The notes: a model not told the origin generated them from the sequence alone. Shown: positions 1-10,805, numbered from the stretch's first letter. The stretch is 64,000 bases of DNA from Tritrichomonas musculus (GCA_039105265.1 JAPFFF010000062.1:768927-832926); one strand, 5' to 3'. Made by a program: numbers and translations.

Positions 1-631
1 TTTTTTCTCTTTGAATCTTGGATATATTTATATGTTTAAGCATTTTAAAAGTATTTAATTCTTTAATTTAATATAATTAATTAATCTATTCTAAATTATA
101 GCGATTTAATTTTAAGATATAAACATAACTTTTTTTTTGAAAATAATATTCTCAAAAAGTTAATTTTTAAGTTTATTATGAACGAAAACCTCCAAAAAAT
201 AAAGAAGATTTCACATTAAAAATGCATAATAATAAAATATCAATACCAGTTTTTTTAATTTTCATAATTAATGTTGAAAATTTAAGGGAAAAGGACTATA
301 TAAAATAATTCATTTCGATGTTTTGAAAAAAATACTCAAAATCCATTTATTTCCAGACTATTAGAGCAACTATAATATTGTTAATTAGTTTTAAATGAGT
401 TTTCAGAAGTTTCAAATAGAATGATAAATACTAAATTTCTCTCAAAATTTTGAATGATATTCCTTTCAATTTTATATTTTAAGATTAAAATATGATTATC
501 TTTAAATATAAATAAATTAAAAATAATCGTATCGGTGTAATTAAAGAAAATCTTATATAATTAAACATATCATAATATGATGATATCAAAAACTTATTAA
601 GTCCCAAAAAGTCCCAGCATATTGAGTCGGG

Positions 632-776
632 AGTAGTATACGGTAGGCTTTGGCACGCTTCGCTACCCAAGACCTACCTCTTTCATATCGTGCATTCAAA
701 AAGTTTCGCTATCAAAAAGTTCATGAATGCAAATCATTTTTTCACATCACAAATGGAAACATCACAAATGGACATC
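632..776. repeat. Maverick 1 left terminal inverted repeat
   Basis: The first ~92 bp match the other end almost perfectly and similarity continues with mismatches to about 145 bp. The subterminal part contains GGTAGGC and a later ACCTACC that can pair as a stem, and it ends in copies of a 15-bp ACATCACAAATGGAA-type repeat. Confidence 0.9.
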
Positions 777-1070
777 CCTTCTGATTTAAAAATAATGACA
801 CAATATAAAAAGTTCACTCTAAGAAAACCATACTATACATCATGTGAGACACAACAAATATACGACTCACAAAAAAATGTCAGGACATGTGATTCACATG
901 GATATGTTATCATTGAAGTACTAGATGAGAGAAACACATTTAGTGGATTCAGATATGCCAAATTTAGGCGTGCAGCAATATTGAAATACAATAATGATTA
1001 CAATTATGAAAAAGAAAGAGATGCCCCAAGATATAGATGTTTTGACTTGCTAAAGCAAGGCCCAAGCTAA
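690..1070 (+). CDS. 126-aa ORF spanning the left TIR, unknown
   Basis: The first ~30 codons are TIR sequence including SQMETSQM repeats from the 15-bp repeat. Residues ~33-115 are a more protein-like, charged segment (KFTLRKPYYTSCETQQIYDS). The last residues (LLKQGPS) are encoded by a double-hairpin element at 1046-1076. I do not recognise the middle part. The ATG may be fortuitous because it lies in the TIR, so the real product could begin at Met 27 or Met 36. A decayed gene fragment captured near the terminus is an equally good reading. Confidence 0.35.
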   Translation: MHSKSFAIKKFMNANHFFTSQMETSQMDIPSDLKIMTQYKKFTLRKPYYTSCETQQIYDSQKNVRTCDSHGYVIIEVLDERNTFSGFRYAKFRRAAILKYNNDYNYEKERDAPRYRCFDLLKQGPS

Positions 1071-1076
1071 AGCTTG
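1046..1076. repeat. Double-hairpin element, 31 bp
   Basis: Stem 1 is CTTGC/GCAAG with loop TAAA, the linker is GCC, and stem 2 is CAAGCT/AGCTTG with loop AA. TGA lies directly on both sides (1043-1045 and 1077-1079), matching the flanks of related elements elsewhere. It supplies the stop codon of the ORF at 690-1070. Confidence 0.8.
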
Positions 1077-1108
1077 TGATGAGCACCACCAAATTATGGA
1101 ATAAAAAA

Positions 1109-1192
1109 ATGTTTTCTACGATTGAAATGTACCCAACGCTAAATCCTGCTGAAGAGCAAACACCTTTTTGTATTATCATCTCGGAAAAATAA
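1109..1192 (+). pseudogene. Captured 5' fragment of the 24157-25473 gene
   Basis: Positions ~1103-1165 match the reverse complement of ~25435-25497. The frame reads MFSTIEMYPTLNPAEEQTP, which matches the corresponding part of the minor-capsid candidate, then leaves homology and stops after 28 codons. It lies just inside the left end in mirror position to the intact gene, so the inverted repeat once extended this far or was extended by a fold-back event. Confidence 0.7.
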
Positions 1193-1202
1193 AAATTATA
1201 AT

Positions 1203-4200
1203 TCACAGTAATGAATGTATTTCATTCTTAGTGTTATCTTCAGCTAAGATACCATTTGATGAAAAGAATGACCCACCAATCAATATGAAATTAGCTGTTG
1301 GATTGACCATTAAATTGCCACTACTTAATGGAAATTCAATATTGTTTATCCATATCTTATTTGGTTCACATTGATATTCATACTTAGGTGTATTATTAAC
1401 ATTGAATGATATATTGATTTTGATTTCTTTTTCACTGACAACATTATCTTTGTTTTCATGATATTTCAAATAGAGGGTTGCCTCATATGCATCAAGTTGT
1501 TTCTCGAATTGGTAACGAATGCTTGTACTATTTGGTACGCTGAATGTATAGTTAATTCGTGTTAATATATTCTCTAACGCAGCTAACCTAGCCTTTAAAT
1601 TTGTGTTCTCTCTCTCTAAATTTTCTATCCTTGTCTTCAGTTCATCATTTTCACTCTTCAATGCATAATTATTTTTTACTAAATTCATATTTGGAATACA
1701 ATATTTGTCATAAACTTCTGGTTCGTATGAATAACTTACTGATTCTAAATCCAAAACATAATTACTATTATATCTGAATGTTCCATTGTAATAGAAAAAG
1801 TATATAGAAAAAGTATTTTCGCCTTTCTTGTAATGATAATATTCTACATCTTCACTATCATACAAATATTCTCCTGAAATATCTTCATTATTGCAAGAAC
1901 CTTTTACTATCAATGATGATTTCTTTAATATGTTGCATAAATCTCTATCCAAATTTGTTATATAAGTTCTTTTATCTTCATCATTGGTTGTTCCGTTTAC
2001 GAATTTTGTAGCGATTGATAATTCTTGGGTTATTTTCTCTGTTGATTTTATATTTGTTTTCAAAGCATATTTTGCATCCGCTTCTTCTTTCGTATACAGG
2101 TTATCCATGTTTACCATACTATTTTTTATTTCATCTAATGCTTCATTTACTTCATCAACAGTTGGAAAATCATTTAATGTAGATGCTAGTGCTGTATCAT
2201 TCTTTTCTATCTGTTCATACATTCCATCTATCTTTTTATGTAAAGCATCTATATCACAAGTATATGCTAAATCATTTGTTGTAAATTCCATTTTTCTTTT
2301 AGCTGTGTTCTCTTTAATCTGTATTCCACCAACCCTATGTTTATTTGGATTTGATATGATAAATGTTTTATCATTTATGGTGCATCTAGGAAAATCATTT
2401 GTTCCCTGATAATTAATAGTTCCATTAGTGATATCAATATTTACTATATTTTCTTCATAATCTACATCATTGTATTCACTTATTTTTTGTACCAAAAATC
2501 TTGCTTTAATTGTTCCATCTGTGATAACATCTTCAGCCTCCAAATGTACTTCATCATTGACATATCTACCTACTACATCTATTGTATCATCTCTAACCAA
2601 ATCATCTTTTGAAATATATTCATTCCCCTCTATTTCATTTACTTTTTCTGCTAATAATTTAAATGGTTTCTTTAAGCTATCTCTAAATTGGTTGCACATT
2701 TCTTCTGTGGCTCTAATTGATAAAACAGCTTTTTCAGGGTCATCAAATTCATCATCAAATGTTTCATCAGGTAATGGTTGCATTTCTTGATTACACCAAG
2801 TTAAAATAGGAGTTATATCAGTTGTTGATTGAATTGACCGAGTGGCAACTGAAGGTATATCAAATAATTCCATTTCACCTATCTTTTGATAACCTCTACT
2901 TCTCCACCATTTTTGAATTCTTGTACCAATTCTTTGTAAGAACCCTCCTGATTTTTGTTTGATTTGACCAGATGCTGTATCAGAAATAGTTTTTGATAAG
3001 AATTTTACACCTTCTGGAGCTAATTGCATTCCAATTGATGCAACACTACCAACTGTACCTGCGACACCAAATGCTAATGCAGTCCATGAAACAATTCTTA
3101 AATTATCAACATCTTCTTCTAAGTGTTGTGTTATTGTTTCTGCTCTTGATACTCTTCCCTTGAGGCTTTCCATTGTTGTATTCATTTCTTGGATATCATA
3201 ATTAATTACATCTACATTGTTAGTTATCATATTTAAATCACTTCTCATGGTTGTAATATTATCAGCTGTAATGATTTTAGAACTAGTGATATTATAATCA
3301 GTATAAAGTGTTGTTGCAGCATTAGGATTGGGATACACTTCATAAAATTGTTGCTTTATAATATATTCAAATGGGTTTGTAGTAGGATCCCAATTAATTT
3401 CATCTATGGGGTCAACATATTCATCATATAAATATAATTTAATATTTCTGGATTCATTTGGTGTTGATGAAACATAACAATATTCTAATTTTTCACAAGA
3501 ATCTAGTATGCTATGAATAAAGTACCATTTCTTATCACTCTTGGGGTCAAATATTTTTCCAGTTGGTCTCATAGAAAATCTGTTAGCTTTAATAGATCCA
3601 TCTAAAGTGATATCAAGGTAAAATTCATCTACTTTCTCTATATCTATATCATTTCCTGTACCATTTGTTTTATAGCATCTTATGGTTTCAATATCATATC
3701 CATCTATATTTGTTCCTCCTTGACTTGTTTGATATCCTAATCCATATTTGGAAAAAATTTCTATCTCTCCGCTCTTTAGTTTTACTTTACAATCTACTTT
3801 ACATTTTCCACCATGTATCATGTAATGCAAGAGATTATCAATGGAATAGTCATTAGGCTTGTTAATTAGTTTCATATTTCTTTCACTTCTTTTGATTCTA
3901 ATATATGCTCCATCTTCACCATGTTCATTTTCTTTATTTAATGCATTTTTTATTTTTCCATTAATGTTTCCTTGTATATTATCACCTACCCATTTTGTAC
4001 CATCCCATGATAAAACCCATTTATTACCAAAGCAATATTCACTAAATTTAAATTCCAAACCTGATGGTATATTATAATTATCATCTATGTTCCATTGAAG
4101 TAGCCAATACTTTTTATCATCGATTAGAACTTCACTAGTTAGAGTAGGTTTATATAAATACATTACATCGCTTTTATGTAGTTTTAATGCATTATCAGCT

Positions 4201-4802
4201 TTGATGATGGAGCACTTTATTGCTTTCTCTGTTTGCAAGCTATCTGTTAAATATTCATTCATGATACTCAGCTCACCATTCAACAATAAAGAGTATGGAT
4301 TAAATTCTAGACTTGAATCAAATGCTACATTGATGTATCCCATAATGGTGCTATTATTAATAGAACACCCATTTGCACTTTTTGTTATCATGGGGCAATA
4401 AACTTTTCCATCCTTGGCATAAATATAAAAATCTTTAACTAAATTTCCATTCGTGTCATAAATAATATTCTTTCTCAATACAACTTTAAATAAATTAGTT
4501 TGTGTTGTTATTTCATTTACTTTATTCATGAAATCATCTGGTATATTAACAAATTTTAGAATATGGTATGTTGTTGTTGAAGACTCAAATGATAGATACT
4601 GTATATTATTATTTTTGATATTAAATTCTGGTATTCCTTCTACTTCATTAAATAAATGCCCAGTTTGTACATATCCATCTAAATCACTCAGTGTTAATAA
4701 TTGGCTTGCTTTTCTAGTACTGTCTCCAACCTTAAATTGTATATCACCAATGAATTTTGTTGTAGTATCTTTCACTTGTTCTTCTGTCAGCTCTGAAGTC
4801 AT
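1203..4802 (-). CDS. Giant element protein, 1199 aa, paralogue of the 4832-9568 product
   Basis: No enzymatic motif is visible. The region around residues 130-560 parallels the neighbour: both have an ILYDT-GNL-KDF/EFF-IY-KDGK segment and the block TSSKIITADNITTMRSDLN. A hydrophobic, glycine/alanine-rich stretch near residues 580-615 could cross or insert into a membrane. A strong heptad coiled coil lies near residues 1045-1095, before a beta-rich C-terminus. It starts 30 bp downstream of the end of its paralogue on the same strand. Size, trimer-like coiled coil and position suggest a virion surface or fibre-like protein, but this is inference. Confidence 0.8.
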   Translation of the reverse strand: MTSELTEEQVKDTTTKFIGDIQFKVGDSTRKASQLLTLSDLDGYVQTGHLFNEVEGIPEFNIKNNNIQYLSFESSTTTYHILKFVNIPDDFMNKVNEITTQTNLFKVVLRKNIIYDTNGNLVKDFYIYAKDGKVYCPMITKSANGCSINNSTIMGYINVAFDSSLEFNPYSLLLNGELSIMNEYLTDSLQTEKAIKCSIIKADNALKLHKSDVMYLYKPTLTSEVLIDDKKYWLLQWNIDDNYNIPSGLEFKFSEYCFGNKWVLSWDGTKWVGDNIQGNINGKIKNALNKENEHGEDGAYIRIKRSERNMKLINKPNDYSIDNLLHYMIHGGKCKVDCKVKLKSGEIEIFSKYGLGYQTSQGGTNIDGYDIETIRCYKTNGTGNDIDIEKVDEFYLDITLDGSIKANRFSMRPTGKIFDPKSDKKWYFIHSILDSCEKLEYCYVSSTPNESRNIKLYLYDEYVDPIDEINWDPTTNPFEYIIKQQFYEVYPNPNAATTLYTDYNITSSKIITADNITTMRSDLNMITNNVDVINYDIQEMNTTMESLKGRVSRAETITQHLEEDVDNLRIVSWTALAFGVAGTVGSVASIGMQLAPEGVKFLSKTISDTASGQIKQKSGGFLQRIGTRIQKWWRSRGYQKIGEMELFDIPSVATRSIQSTTDITPILTWCNQEMQPLPDETFDDEFDDPEKAVLSIRATEEMCNQFRDSLKKPFKLLAEKVNEIEGNEYISKDDLVRDDTIDVVGRYVNDEVHLEAEDVITDGTIKARFLVQKISEYNDVDYEENIVNIDITNGTINYQGTNDFPRCTINDKTFIISNPNKHRVGGIQIKENTAKRKMEFTTNDLAYTCDIDALHKKIDGMYEQIEKNDTALASTLNDFPTVDEVNEALDEIKNSMVNMDNLYTKEEADAKYALKTNIKSTEKITQELSIATKFVNGTTNDEDKRTYITNLDRDLCNILKKSSLIVKGSCNNEDISGEYLYDSEDVEYYHYKKGENTFSIYFFYYNGTFRYNSNYVLDLESVSYSYEPEVYDKYCIPNMNLVKNNYALKSENDELKTRIENLERENTNLKARLAALENILTRINYTFSVPNSTSIRYQFEKQLDAYEATLYLKYHENKDNVVSEKEIKINISFNVNNTPKYEYQCEPNKIWINNIEFPLSSGNLMVNPTANFILIGGSFFSSNGILAEDNTKNEIHSLL

Positions 4803-4831
4803 TTAATTCTCTAAAAAAATATACCTCAAAT

Positions 4832-7800
4832 CTACTCTATATTTGCACACTTCTTTTCCAATGCACTAATTCTTGCATCATAAGCTTTTAATAATTCATC
4901 CACTTCACTCTTCTTGTAATATTCATCCATGTTAACATTATTAATTGCTTCCATATTTTTTGCTAATATCATAATTGGAAATTTCATGGAATCTCTCATC
5001 CTATTACAAATATCAATTGTAGCTGATAAAGATAATACTGCCTTATCAGGATTAAACCAGTTGTCTTTAAATTTTGTAGGATCATCTAATCTTTTGTAAT
5101 CAGCTTCACACCATTTAATTAATGAGCCTAATATTTGTTTATCTGAAACTTTAACTACTGGTTCAGCTGCTAATGTTTGAACATCAGGTGCATGAACAAT
5201 TACTGAAACCCATGGTGGTAATTCAGCTCCAGGGAATTCTCTATCTATTGTTTGTGTTAGCTCATTTAATTGATTAAATATATGGTCGCACATTTCATCA
5301 TTTCCTTCCCACATATCAAAATCCATGACCAGTTCTCTATATTGATTCCAATAACTATTTAATAAATCTGGTTCAGCACCAATACTACCAACAACTTGAT
5401 TAATTTGTCCAGCATCTACATTTTGTATATTTGTTGTATCAGCATCTGGATATGTATTTTGTAATTGTTCATATGTTAAATCAGAAACATCATTGCCATT
5501 ATAAATAGTATGTACACCAAATTCAATTCCAACAGTAGATACAGCTAAACCAATTGCACCTAATACAGCCATCGGTGTAGAGAATGCAAGTTTTATAGCA
5601 CCGGCAACTTGAATAGAATTTACAGCTTGTTCTAAATATTGTGTTTTCATTATTTGAATAGCCATTTGTGTATTTAATGTATTTACTTCCTTTCTTATTT
5701 TTGATACATCATAATTCATAACATCATAATTATTGGATACAACATTTAAATCACTTCTCATTGTTGTAATGTTATCAGCTGTAATAATCTTTGAAGAAGT
5801 AATATTAAAATCAGTATATAATGTTGAAGCTGCATCTGGTCTTGGTTTAATTTCATAAAATTGATTTCTAATGATATACTGAAATGGATTAGTTTCTGGG
5901 TTCCAACTTATTTCCTCTATTGGGTCAACTAAATCTTTTCTTAAATATAATTCTATATCTCTTGATTTTATTTTAGAATCTTCCCATTTATAAGCAAGCT
6001 GTTCTATGCAATCTATCATTGGTACCAAATCAATGAATGCTCTATCATTTTTAGTTGTCCTTCTAATCCCAGTACTTTCAAATGTAAATGTGTTTGATAT
6101 AGATGAACCCCTCAATGTTATTGTTAATGCTATTTTTTTAATACTTAAGTAATTAAATTTTCCGCTTGATAAATTACCAAAAGTGAAATAAGTATTTAAC
6201 ATATCATATCCTTCACAACTTGCTCCATTTAATTTTTTGTCAAATAGCCATTCAACATCATATAAAGCTCCATCATCAGATTCTTCTTTATGTGTATACC
6301 ATATTGTTGTATCAATAGTGCTATTTTCAATTAAGCCATATAATAAACCATTACTACTTTCAGGGATTACAGAATGATGTGTTTTTGTGTCTTTAATTAA
6401 GATGAAGCAACCAATAGCACCATCTGAATTTTGTTTGGAATTAACCTTTTTTAATTTGGATGATAATTTACCCCTAAGTAATCCTTGACAATTATTATTT
6501 GTCCATTCAGAGCCATTCCATTTTAATGTCCATTCATTTCCAAAACAGAATTCTTTAAAGCTAAATTCTAGACCATTAGGGATAACATAATCAGTAGGTA
6601 TTTTATATATGATTTTATAAAATTCTTTTTCACCTTTATTTTTATCTGGTAATTCAATTTCTAAGTTTTCTTCAGTTATGATATCAGGTAAGTAAAGGTA
6701 TAGGTTATCATTTTTGTATAATTTTAACGCATTCTCAGCTTCAATAATATCACACCTAATTGTTGGTTCTACAGCAACCAAAGAATCTTGGGATAATAAA
6801 TATTGTATACTTAGTTCTCCTTTATGATAGAGTTCATAAGGGTTAACCGTTGATGTTTTATCAAGTGCAATATAAAAACTATTTATCATTAATGATTCTT
6901 CATCCAAATCTTCATTTCCAATGCTCATTACAGAATAAAAATTAGTATCTGGGTTTCTTGAAATCACAGGATTATATTGTTTTCCATCTTTAATATAAAT
7001 GAAGAATTCTTTAATTAAATTTCCATCTGTATCATACAAAATATTATTTCGCAATATTATTCTAAACATTTTTGTCGTATCTGTTATTCTTGTTATTGCA
7101 CTCTTTATTTCATCTGGTATTTTAATCACTAGGACATTATAATTAATATCGTGTAATTTCATTGAGTCCATAACTAAATCTTTGCTCTTAACATAATATT
7201 CAGGGTATCCAGGTTCATGAGAAAAATCTGTAGTAATAATTCCTCCACTTGATGTGCCACTACTTGGTATTGAATCACAAATGATTTTACCATTGACTTC
7301 TAAATCACCTTTAATAATATACTTACCAAGAACTGGTTTATTATTATCTAATATTGGAGTATCATCACAAATATCAACACCATAACATTCTAATACTTCT
7401 TCGAATGAATCAACCCCTTGTACAAAATCAGGTAGTGCAACTGCAGATGAGTTATCAGTTTTGATTTCTTCTGTTTCTTTTTCATTTACTAGTGAGAATA
7501 GTAAAGGTTCATTAGCAGGTATCCAAAGCCATCCTCTTTCTTCATTCCATTCAAATTGTCCAAAGGGTTCATATAATGGTTCATTTATTTCAACAGTATC
7601 ATCGTCTTTATTATTTCTCCAACCATAAGGAAATTTATTGTGTTGCTGCGTTAATAATACCCATTCACTATTTACTTCATCCCATATAAAATTTTCTGGT
7701 GCTTGAAATTCAGGATTATGTCTCCACATATTTTCAAAATTCATTTCATGGGGTTGCCATTGCTCATCTAATATATTCCATACGAAACCATCTCCAAAAT

Positions 7801-9568
7801 CTTCATTGGATCTGATTCTTGATGGAAGATCACTTGTTAGTCTTCCCGTATAGTGATTTATTGAAGTAAACCAATACCATTCTTGTGCTGAATCACTCCA
7901 CCTTAATCCTTCATTTCCATCATTATAATCGTCATATATTCTTGCTAAATATTCTAACACATAAGCATCACTAAAATTATTTCTCCAATTTGGGTTGTGA
8001 TCATTATTTCTTCTTGGATTATCTACCTGAACCCATTCTATATGAATGATATCAAAAATAAAGTTAACAGGTACTTCCCAATTTGTTCTGGTTCTCCATC
8101 CTGGTGGGAAATAATAACCTTCTGGAACACGAATCCAACTATGGCTTTGAATATCCCAAATATAACTTTCATCATGGACTGCTCCTCTGTCATGATCTCG
8201 ATCAATTATCTTTATTTTATTTTTATCCTGATTTTGTTTCATAATTTGCTTTTGGATTTCTGGTATTGCTTCTCTATACAAAAGAGGTTGAATTAATGTT
8301 CCAGGAAGAGAACCAACTGAATTGTCAACTTGTCTAAATAATTGTTCTAATTCCAGCTCATGAATGTCATCATGTAAATGCTCTATTTGGTCATTAAAGT
8401 AATCTAAAATATCATTCCCTTGACTTACACTTCCACCACTACCATTATTGTTGCAATCACAAGATTTTATTTTTGAACAATAATCAGCCCAGTAATTTAA
8501 TGATGTAATAATATTATTTATATTCAGTTGAACATTATTTAGATATTCATTTAAATCTAACTTTTGCGTTGTTCCATCAATATTCTTTATTTTTACTTTA
8601 TTGTTTTCTGTTAATGCGGTCGTAAATAATTTTAGAGTTGATGTTAAACCATATCCCAGAACACTAGATAATAATAAATTTTGTATTATTTGGGGATAAT
8701 TTATAAAGTTATCTTTTTGGTTTTGTATATAGATTTCAAGAAATTCATCTGGGCTTTTTACTTCTACTAATTGATCTGCTTTGACTTCTTCAGTATTATT
8801 TCCATATTTATATCCTATTGTTTTTACAGTATGGTTTTGAGTGTCATATTTATATTGCTTTGTTCCATTTATTATTTTTGTCAAGTTTGTTTCATTAAAT
8901 GTGTCATATAATATCTTCTTTGTGTTTTGGTTTTTCTTTTCATTCTTTATGATATTCATCAACATATCAGCTAAGTTATTAAATGGCTTATAATAAAAAA
9001 TATTATCAGGAGAAAGATCTGGTGGGGCAGTAGGTGTTTGAATGTATTTTACAACATCACATTGCCCTTTGTTTTCATCCAACACTAATTGTTCATATCC
9101 ATCAGCGGCACACATTAAATCAGTATGCATATCATGAATAGCTTCACATGTCTTTGATTCCTCACTAATTAGTTCATTAAATGTATTAACACAAAATTCT
9201 TCTTTTATAAGTTCTTTATTGGTTTCTGTTTTTTCAGATTTTATGTCATTAGATAATTCTTCATTTAATATTGCATTTGCTTTTGCTGGTATTAGATATT
9301 TAAGCATTGTTGATATTTTCTTAGTTATTGGAATATTACCAAATCCTTCTAGATTTCCACCTTTTTCAACATAATCGTTAACTACTCGTGCATCAACTTC
9401 TGCTTTATTGTATAGACAATTAAATTTTGGATAATCATTTGGTTTATCATCTTGTGTAATATTTATTTGTTGATTTCCATCAATATCTTCTCCAGCACTA
9501 ATTTCAAATCCATTTGCTTTAAGTTTAGATGCCACTTTGCTCTTTGCAGAATATAGTGTCAAAGACAT
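4832..9568 (-). CDS. Giant element protein, 1578 aa, with aromatic repeats
   Basis: This is the largest gene of the element and a tandem paralogue of the 1199-aa protein. Residues ~1-450 are charged and helical. Residues ~466-685 hold about six copies of an aromatic motif of the type [FYL]xW(D/N/S) followed 5-7 residues later by W, for example YIWDIQSHSWI and FIWDEVNSEWV. Residues ~740-1400 contain the shared domain with TSSKIITADNITTMRSDLN. An Ala/Gly-rich hydrophobic stretch (AIKLAFSTPMAVLGAIGLAV) follows, and the C-terminus is a short coiled coil. It starts 19 bp from the divergent gene at 9588. A structural, receptor- or envelope-related virion role is possible; I do not recognise the family. 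Confidence 0.8.
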   Translation of the reverse strand: MSLTLYSAKSKVASKLKANGFEISAGEDIDGNQQINITQDDKPNDYPKFNCLYNKAEVDARVVNDYVEKGGNLEGFGNIPITKKISTMLKYLIPAKANAILNEELSNDIKSEKTETNKELIKEEFCVNTFNELISEESKTCEAIHDMHTDLMCAADGYEQLVLDENKGQCDVVKYIQTPTAPPDLSPDNIFYYKPFNNLADMLMNIIKNEKKNQNTKKILYDTFNETNLTKIINGTKQYKYDTQNHTVKTIGYKYGNNTEEVKADQLVEVKSPDEFLEIYIQNQKDNFINYPQIIQNLLLSSVLGYGLTSTLKLFTTALTENNKVKIKNIDGTTQKLDLNEYLNNVQLNINNIITSLNYWADYCSKIKSCDCNNNGSGGSVSQGNDILDYFNDQIEHLHDDIHELELEQLFRQVDNSVGSLPGTLIQPLLYREAIPEIQKQIMKQNQDKNKIKIIDRDHDRGAVHDESYIWDIQSHSWIRVPEGYYFPPGWRTRTNWEVPVNFIFDIIHIEWVQVDNPRRNNDHNPNWRNNFSDAYVLEYLARIYDDYNDGNEGLRWSDSAQEWYWFTSINHYTGRLTSDLPSRIRSNEDFGDGFVWNILDEQWQPHEMNFENMWRHNPEFQAPENFIWDEVNSEWVLLTQQHNKFPYGWRNNKDDDTVEINEPLYEPFGQFEWNEERGWLWIPANEPLLFSLVNEKETEEIKTDNSSAVALPDFVQGVDSFEEVLECYGVDICDDTPILDNNKPVLGKYIIKGDLEVNGKIICDSIPSSGTSSGGIITTDFSHEPGYPEYYVKSKDLVMDSMKLHDINYNVLVIKIPDEIKSAITRITDTTKMFRIILRNNILYDTDGNLIKEFFIYIKDGKQYNPVISRNPDTNFYSVMSIGNEDLDEESLMINSFYIALDKTSTVNPYELYHKGELSIQYLLSQDSLVAVEPTIRCDIIEAENALKLYKNDNLYLYLPDIITEENLEIELPDKNKGEKEFYKIIYKIPTDYVIPNGLEFSFKEFCFGNEWTLKWNGSEWTNNNCQGLLRGKLSSKLKKVNSKQNSDGAIGCFILIKDTKTHHSVIPESSNGLLYGLIENSTIDTTIWYTHKEESDDGALYDVEWLFDKKLNGASCEGYDMLNTYFTFGNLSSGKFNYLSIKKIALTITLRGSSISNTFTFESTGIRRTTKNDRAFIDLVPMIDCIEQLAYKWEDSKIKSRDIELYLRKDLVDPIEEISWNPETNPFQYIIRNQFYEIKPRPDAASTLYTDFNITSSKIITADNITTMRSDLNVVSNNYDVMNYDVSKIRKEVNTLNTQMAIQIMKTQYLEQAVNSIQVAGAIKLAFSTPMAVLGAIGLAVSTVGIEFGVHTIYNGNDVSDLTYEQLQNTYPDADTTNIQNVDAGQINQVVGSIGAEPDLLNSYWNQYRELVMDFDMWEGNDEMCDHIFNQLNELTQTIDREFPGAELPPWVSVIVHAPDVQTLAAEPVVKVSDKQILGSLIKWCEADYKRLDDPTKFKDNWFNPDKAVLSLSATIDICNRMRDSMKFPIMILAKNMEAINNVNMDEYYKKSEVDELLKAYDARISALEKKCANIE

Positions 9569-9587
9569 TTTAATCTGAAATTAAATA

Positions 9588-10322
9588 ATGCTGTATTCAG
9601 TTCAGAGTCAACCCGAGAATTACAATACTGTGAGGATTAATATTGATATACCATGGAAATGCCCCTTTGTAAAATATTATGTTTCATCAATCAATACTAA
9701 AGCTAACATATTATTAACTACTGATGATGATTATTTGATATTTGAGTCATCGATAGGAGAAATAAAAATAGAATTTGAAGAAATGTATGCGTATTCATTT
9801 AACTACCTAGTCAAATGCTTAAATGCATGCCAGACTGTAATTGAGTTCAAGAATATTAACAATAGAACCATATCATTAAAGCCTGTTCAAAATGTAATAT
9901 TCAAGGAAGGTAGTCATAGAGCCAAATTAATTACTGGATTGTTCAATACGAAGCCAGGTCATGTATTTCCAAATGGAGTTGAATGTGAGGTACCAGATAT
10001 TCCAATTTTAGATTTTGCGAATAAATTATATTTGGTATCATTACAGGGAGTTGCAACACATTCATCAATTGGAGACCAAGAATACACTCCAAGTATTATT
10101 GCAAATATAGATACAATGATAATGGATCAAGAAGCACTAATTGTGAATTATGATTTAACGAAACCAATTAAAGTTAAAGTCAATACTGATTCATTAAAGT
10201 TATTGGAAATGCGATTAGTTGATTTTATGTTCCAACCAGTTATCTTGAAATCTCCATTGTTCATTACATTAAAGATAAAACCATCAACTGAAGCAAACAT
10301 GTATGACGTGCTTACCAAGTAA
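9588..10322 (+). CDS. 244-aa element protein, possible small virion protein
   Basis: The protein has no signal peptide or membrane segment and alternates short hydrophobic strands, consistent with a beta-sandwich (segments IGEIKIEFEEMYAYSFNYLV, FMFQPVILKSPLFITLKIKP). It is transcribed divergently from the 1578-aa gene with only 19 bp between the start codons, so the two must share a promoter region or overlap their leaders. A single-jelly-roll capsomer or cement protein is one possibility. No motif proves it. Confidence 0.7.
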   Translation: MLYSVQSQPENYNTVRINIDIPWKCPFVKYYVSSINTKANILLTTDDDYLIFESSIGEIKIEFEEMYAYSFNYLVKCLNACQTVIEFKNINNRTISLKPVQNVIFKEGSHRAKLITGLFNTKPGHVFPNGVECEVPDIPILDFANKLYLVSLQGVATHSSIGDQEYTPSIIANIDTMIMDQEALIVNYDLTKPIKVKVNTDSLKLLEMRLVDFMFQPVILKSPLFITLKIKPSTEANMYDVLTK

Positions 10323-10503
10323 AAAAATAAATAATATTAAATAAAAAATATTAATGAATAATAAAGAGTTATAAAAAACAAAAAAAGAATAATAAATAAT
10401 AAAAAAAATATGAAATGTGATATAAAAAAATTCTGACATTAATGTTTTTCAAAATATATGAGAAAAGATTATGAAAGAGTAATAATAGATATAGAAATAG
10501 TAA

Positions 10504-10535
10504 TTTGCCTAAACGGCAAAGTTTGCTTAAGCAAA
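10504..10535. repeat. Double hairpin, B type
   Basis: Stem TTTGCC/GGCAAA with loop TAAAC, one G, then the perfect palindrome TTTGCTTAAGCAAA. The same unit is at 40265-40296 in the left arm of the palindromic element. Confidence 0.75.
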
Positions 10536-10805
10536 TATACAAAAGATATATAATTTATAAAATAATTTTTTTAGTAATCGAAGGATATTTTTGAAATATA
10601 TAATATAATTATTACCTTGATACCTAATTTTTAGCATTGTGTTGTATTTCTATATTCGCGCGGCGATAATTAACTGGTATTGTTCATTTTTTTGCTGTAT
10701 ATAATAAAATATCTGATAAATATAATAACATCTTTCTGCGAAAAATTTTGTTTGAGTCTTTAGAATTTGATTTCACAAGCTTTAGGTTAATTGACTTGCG
10801 ATTGA

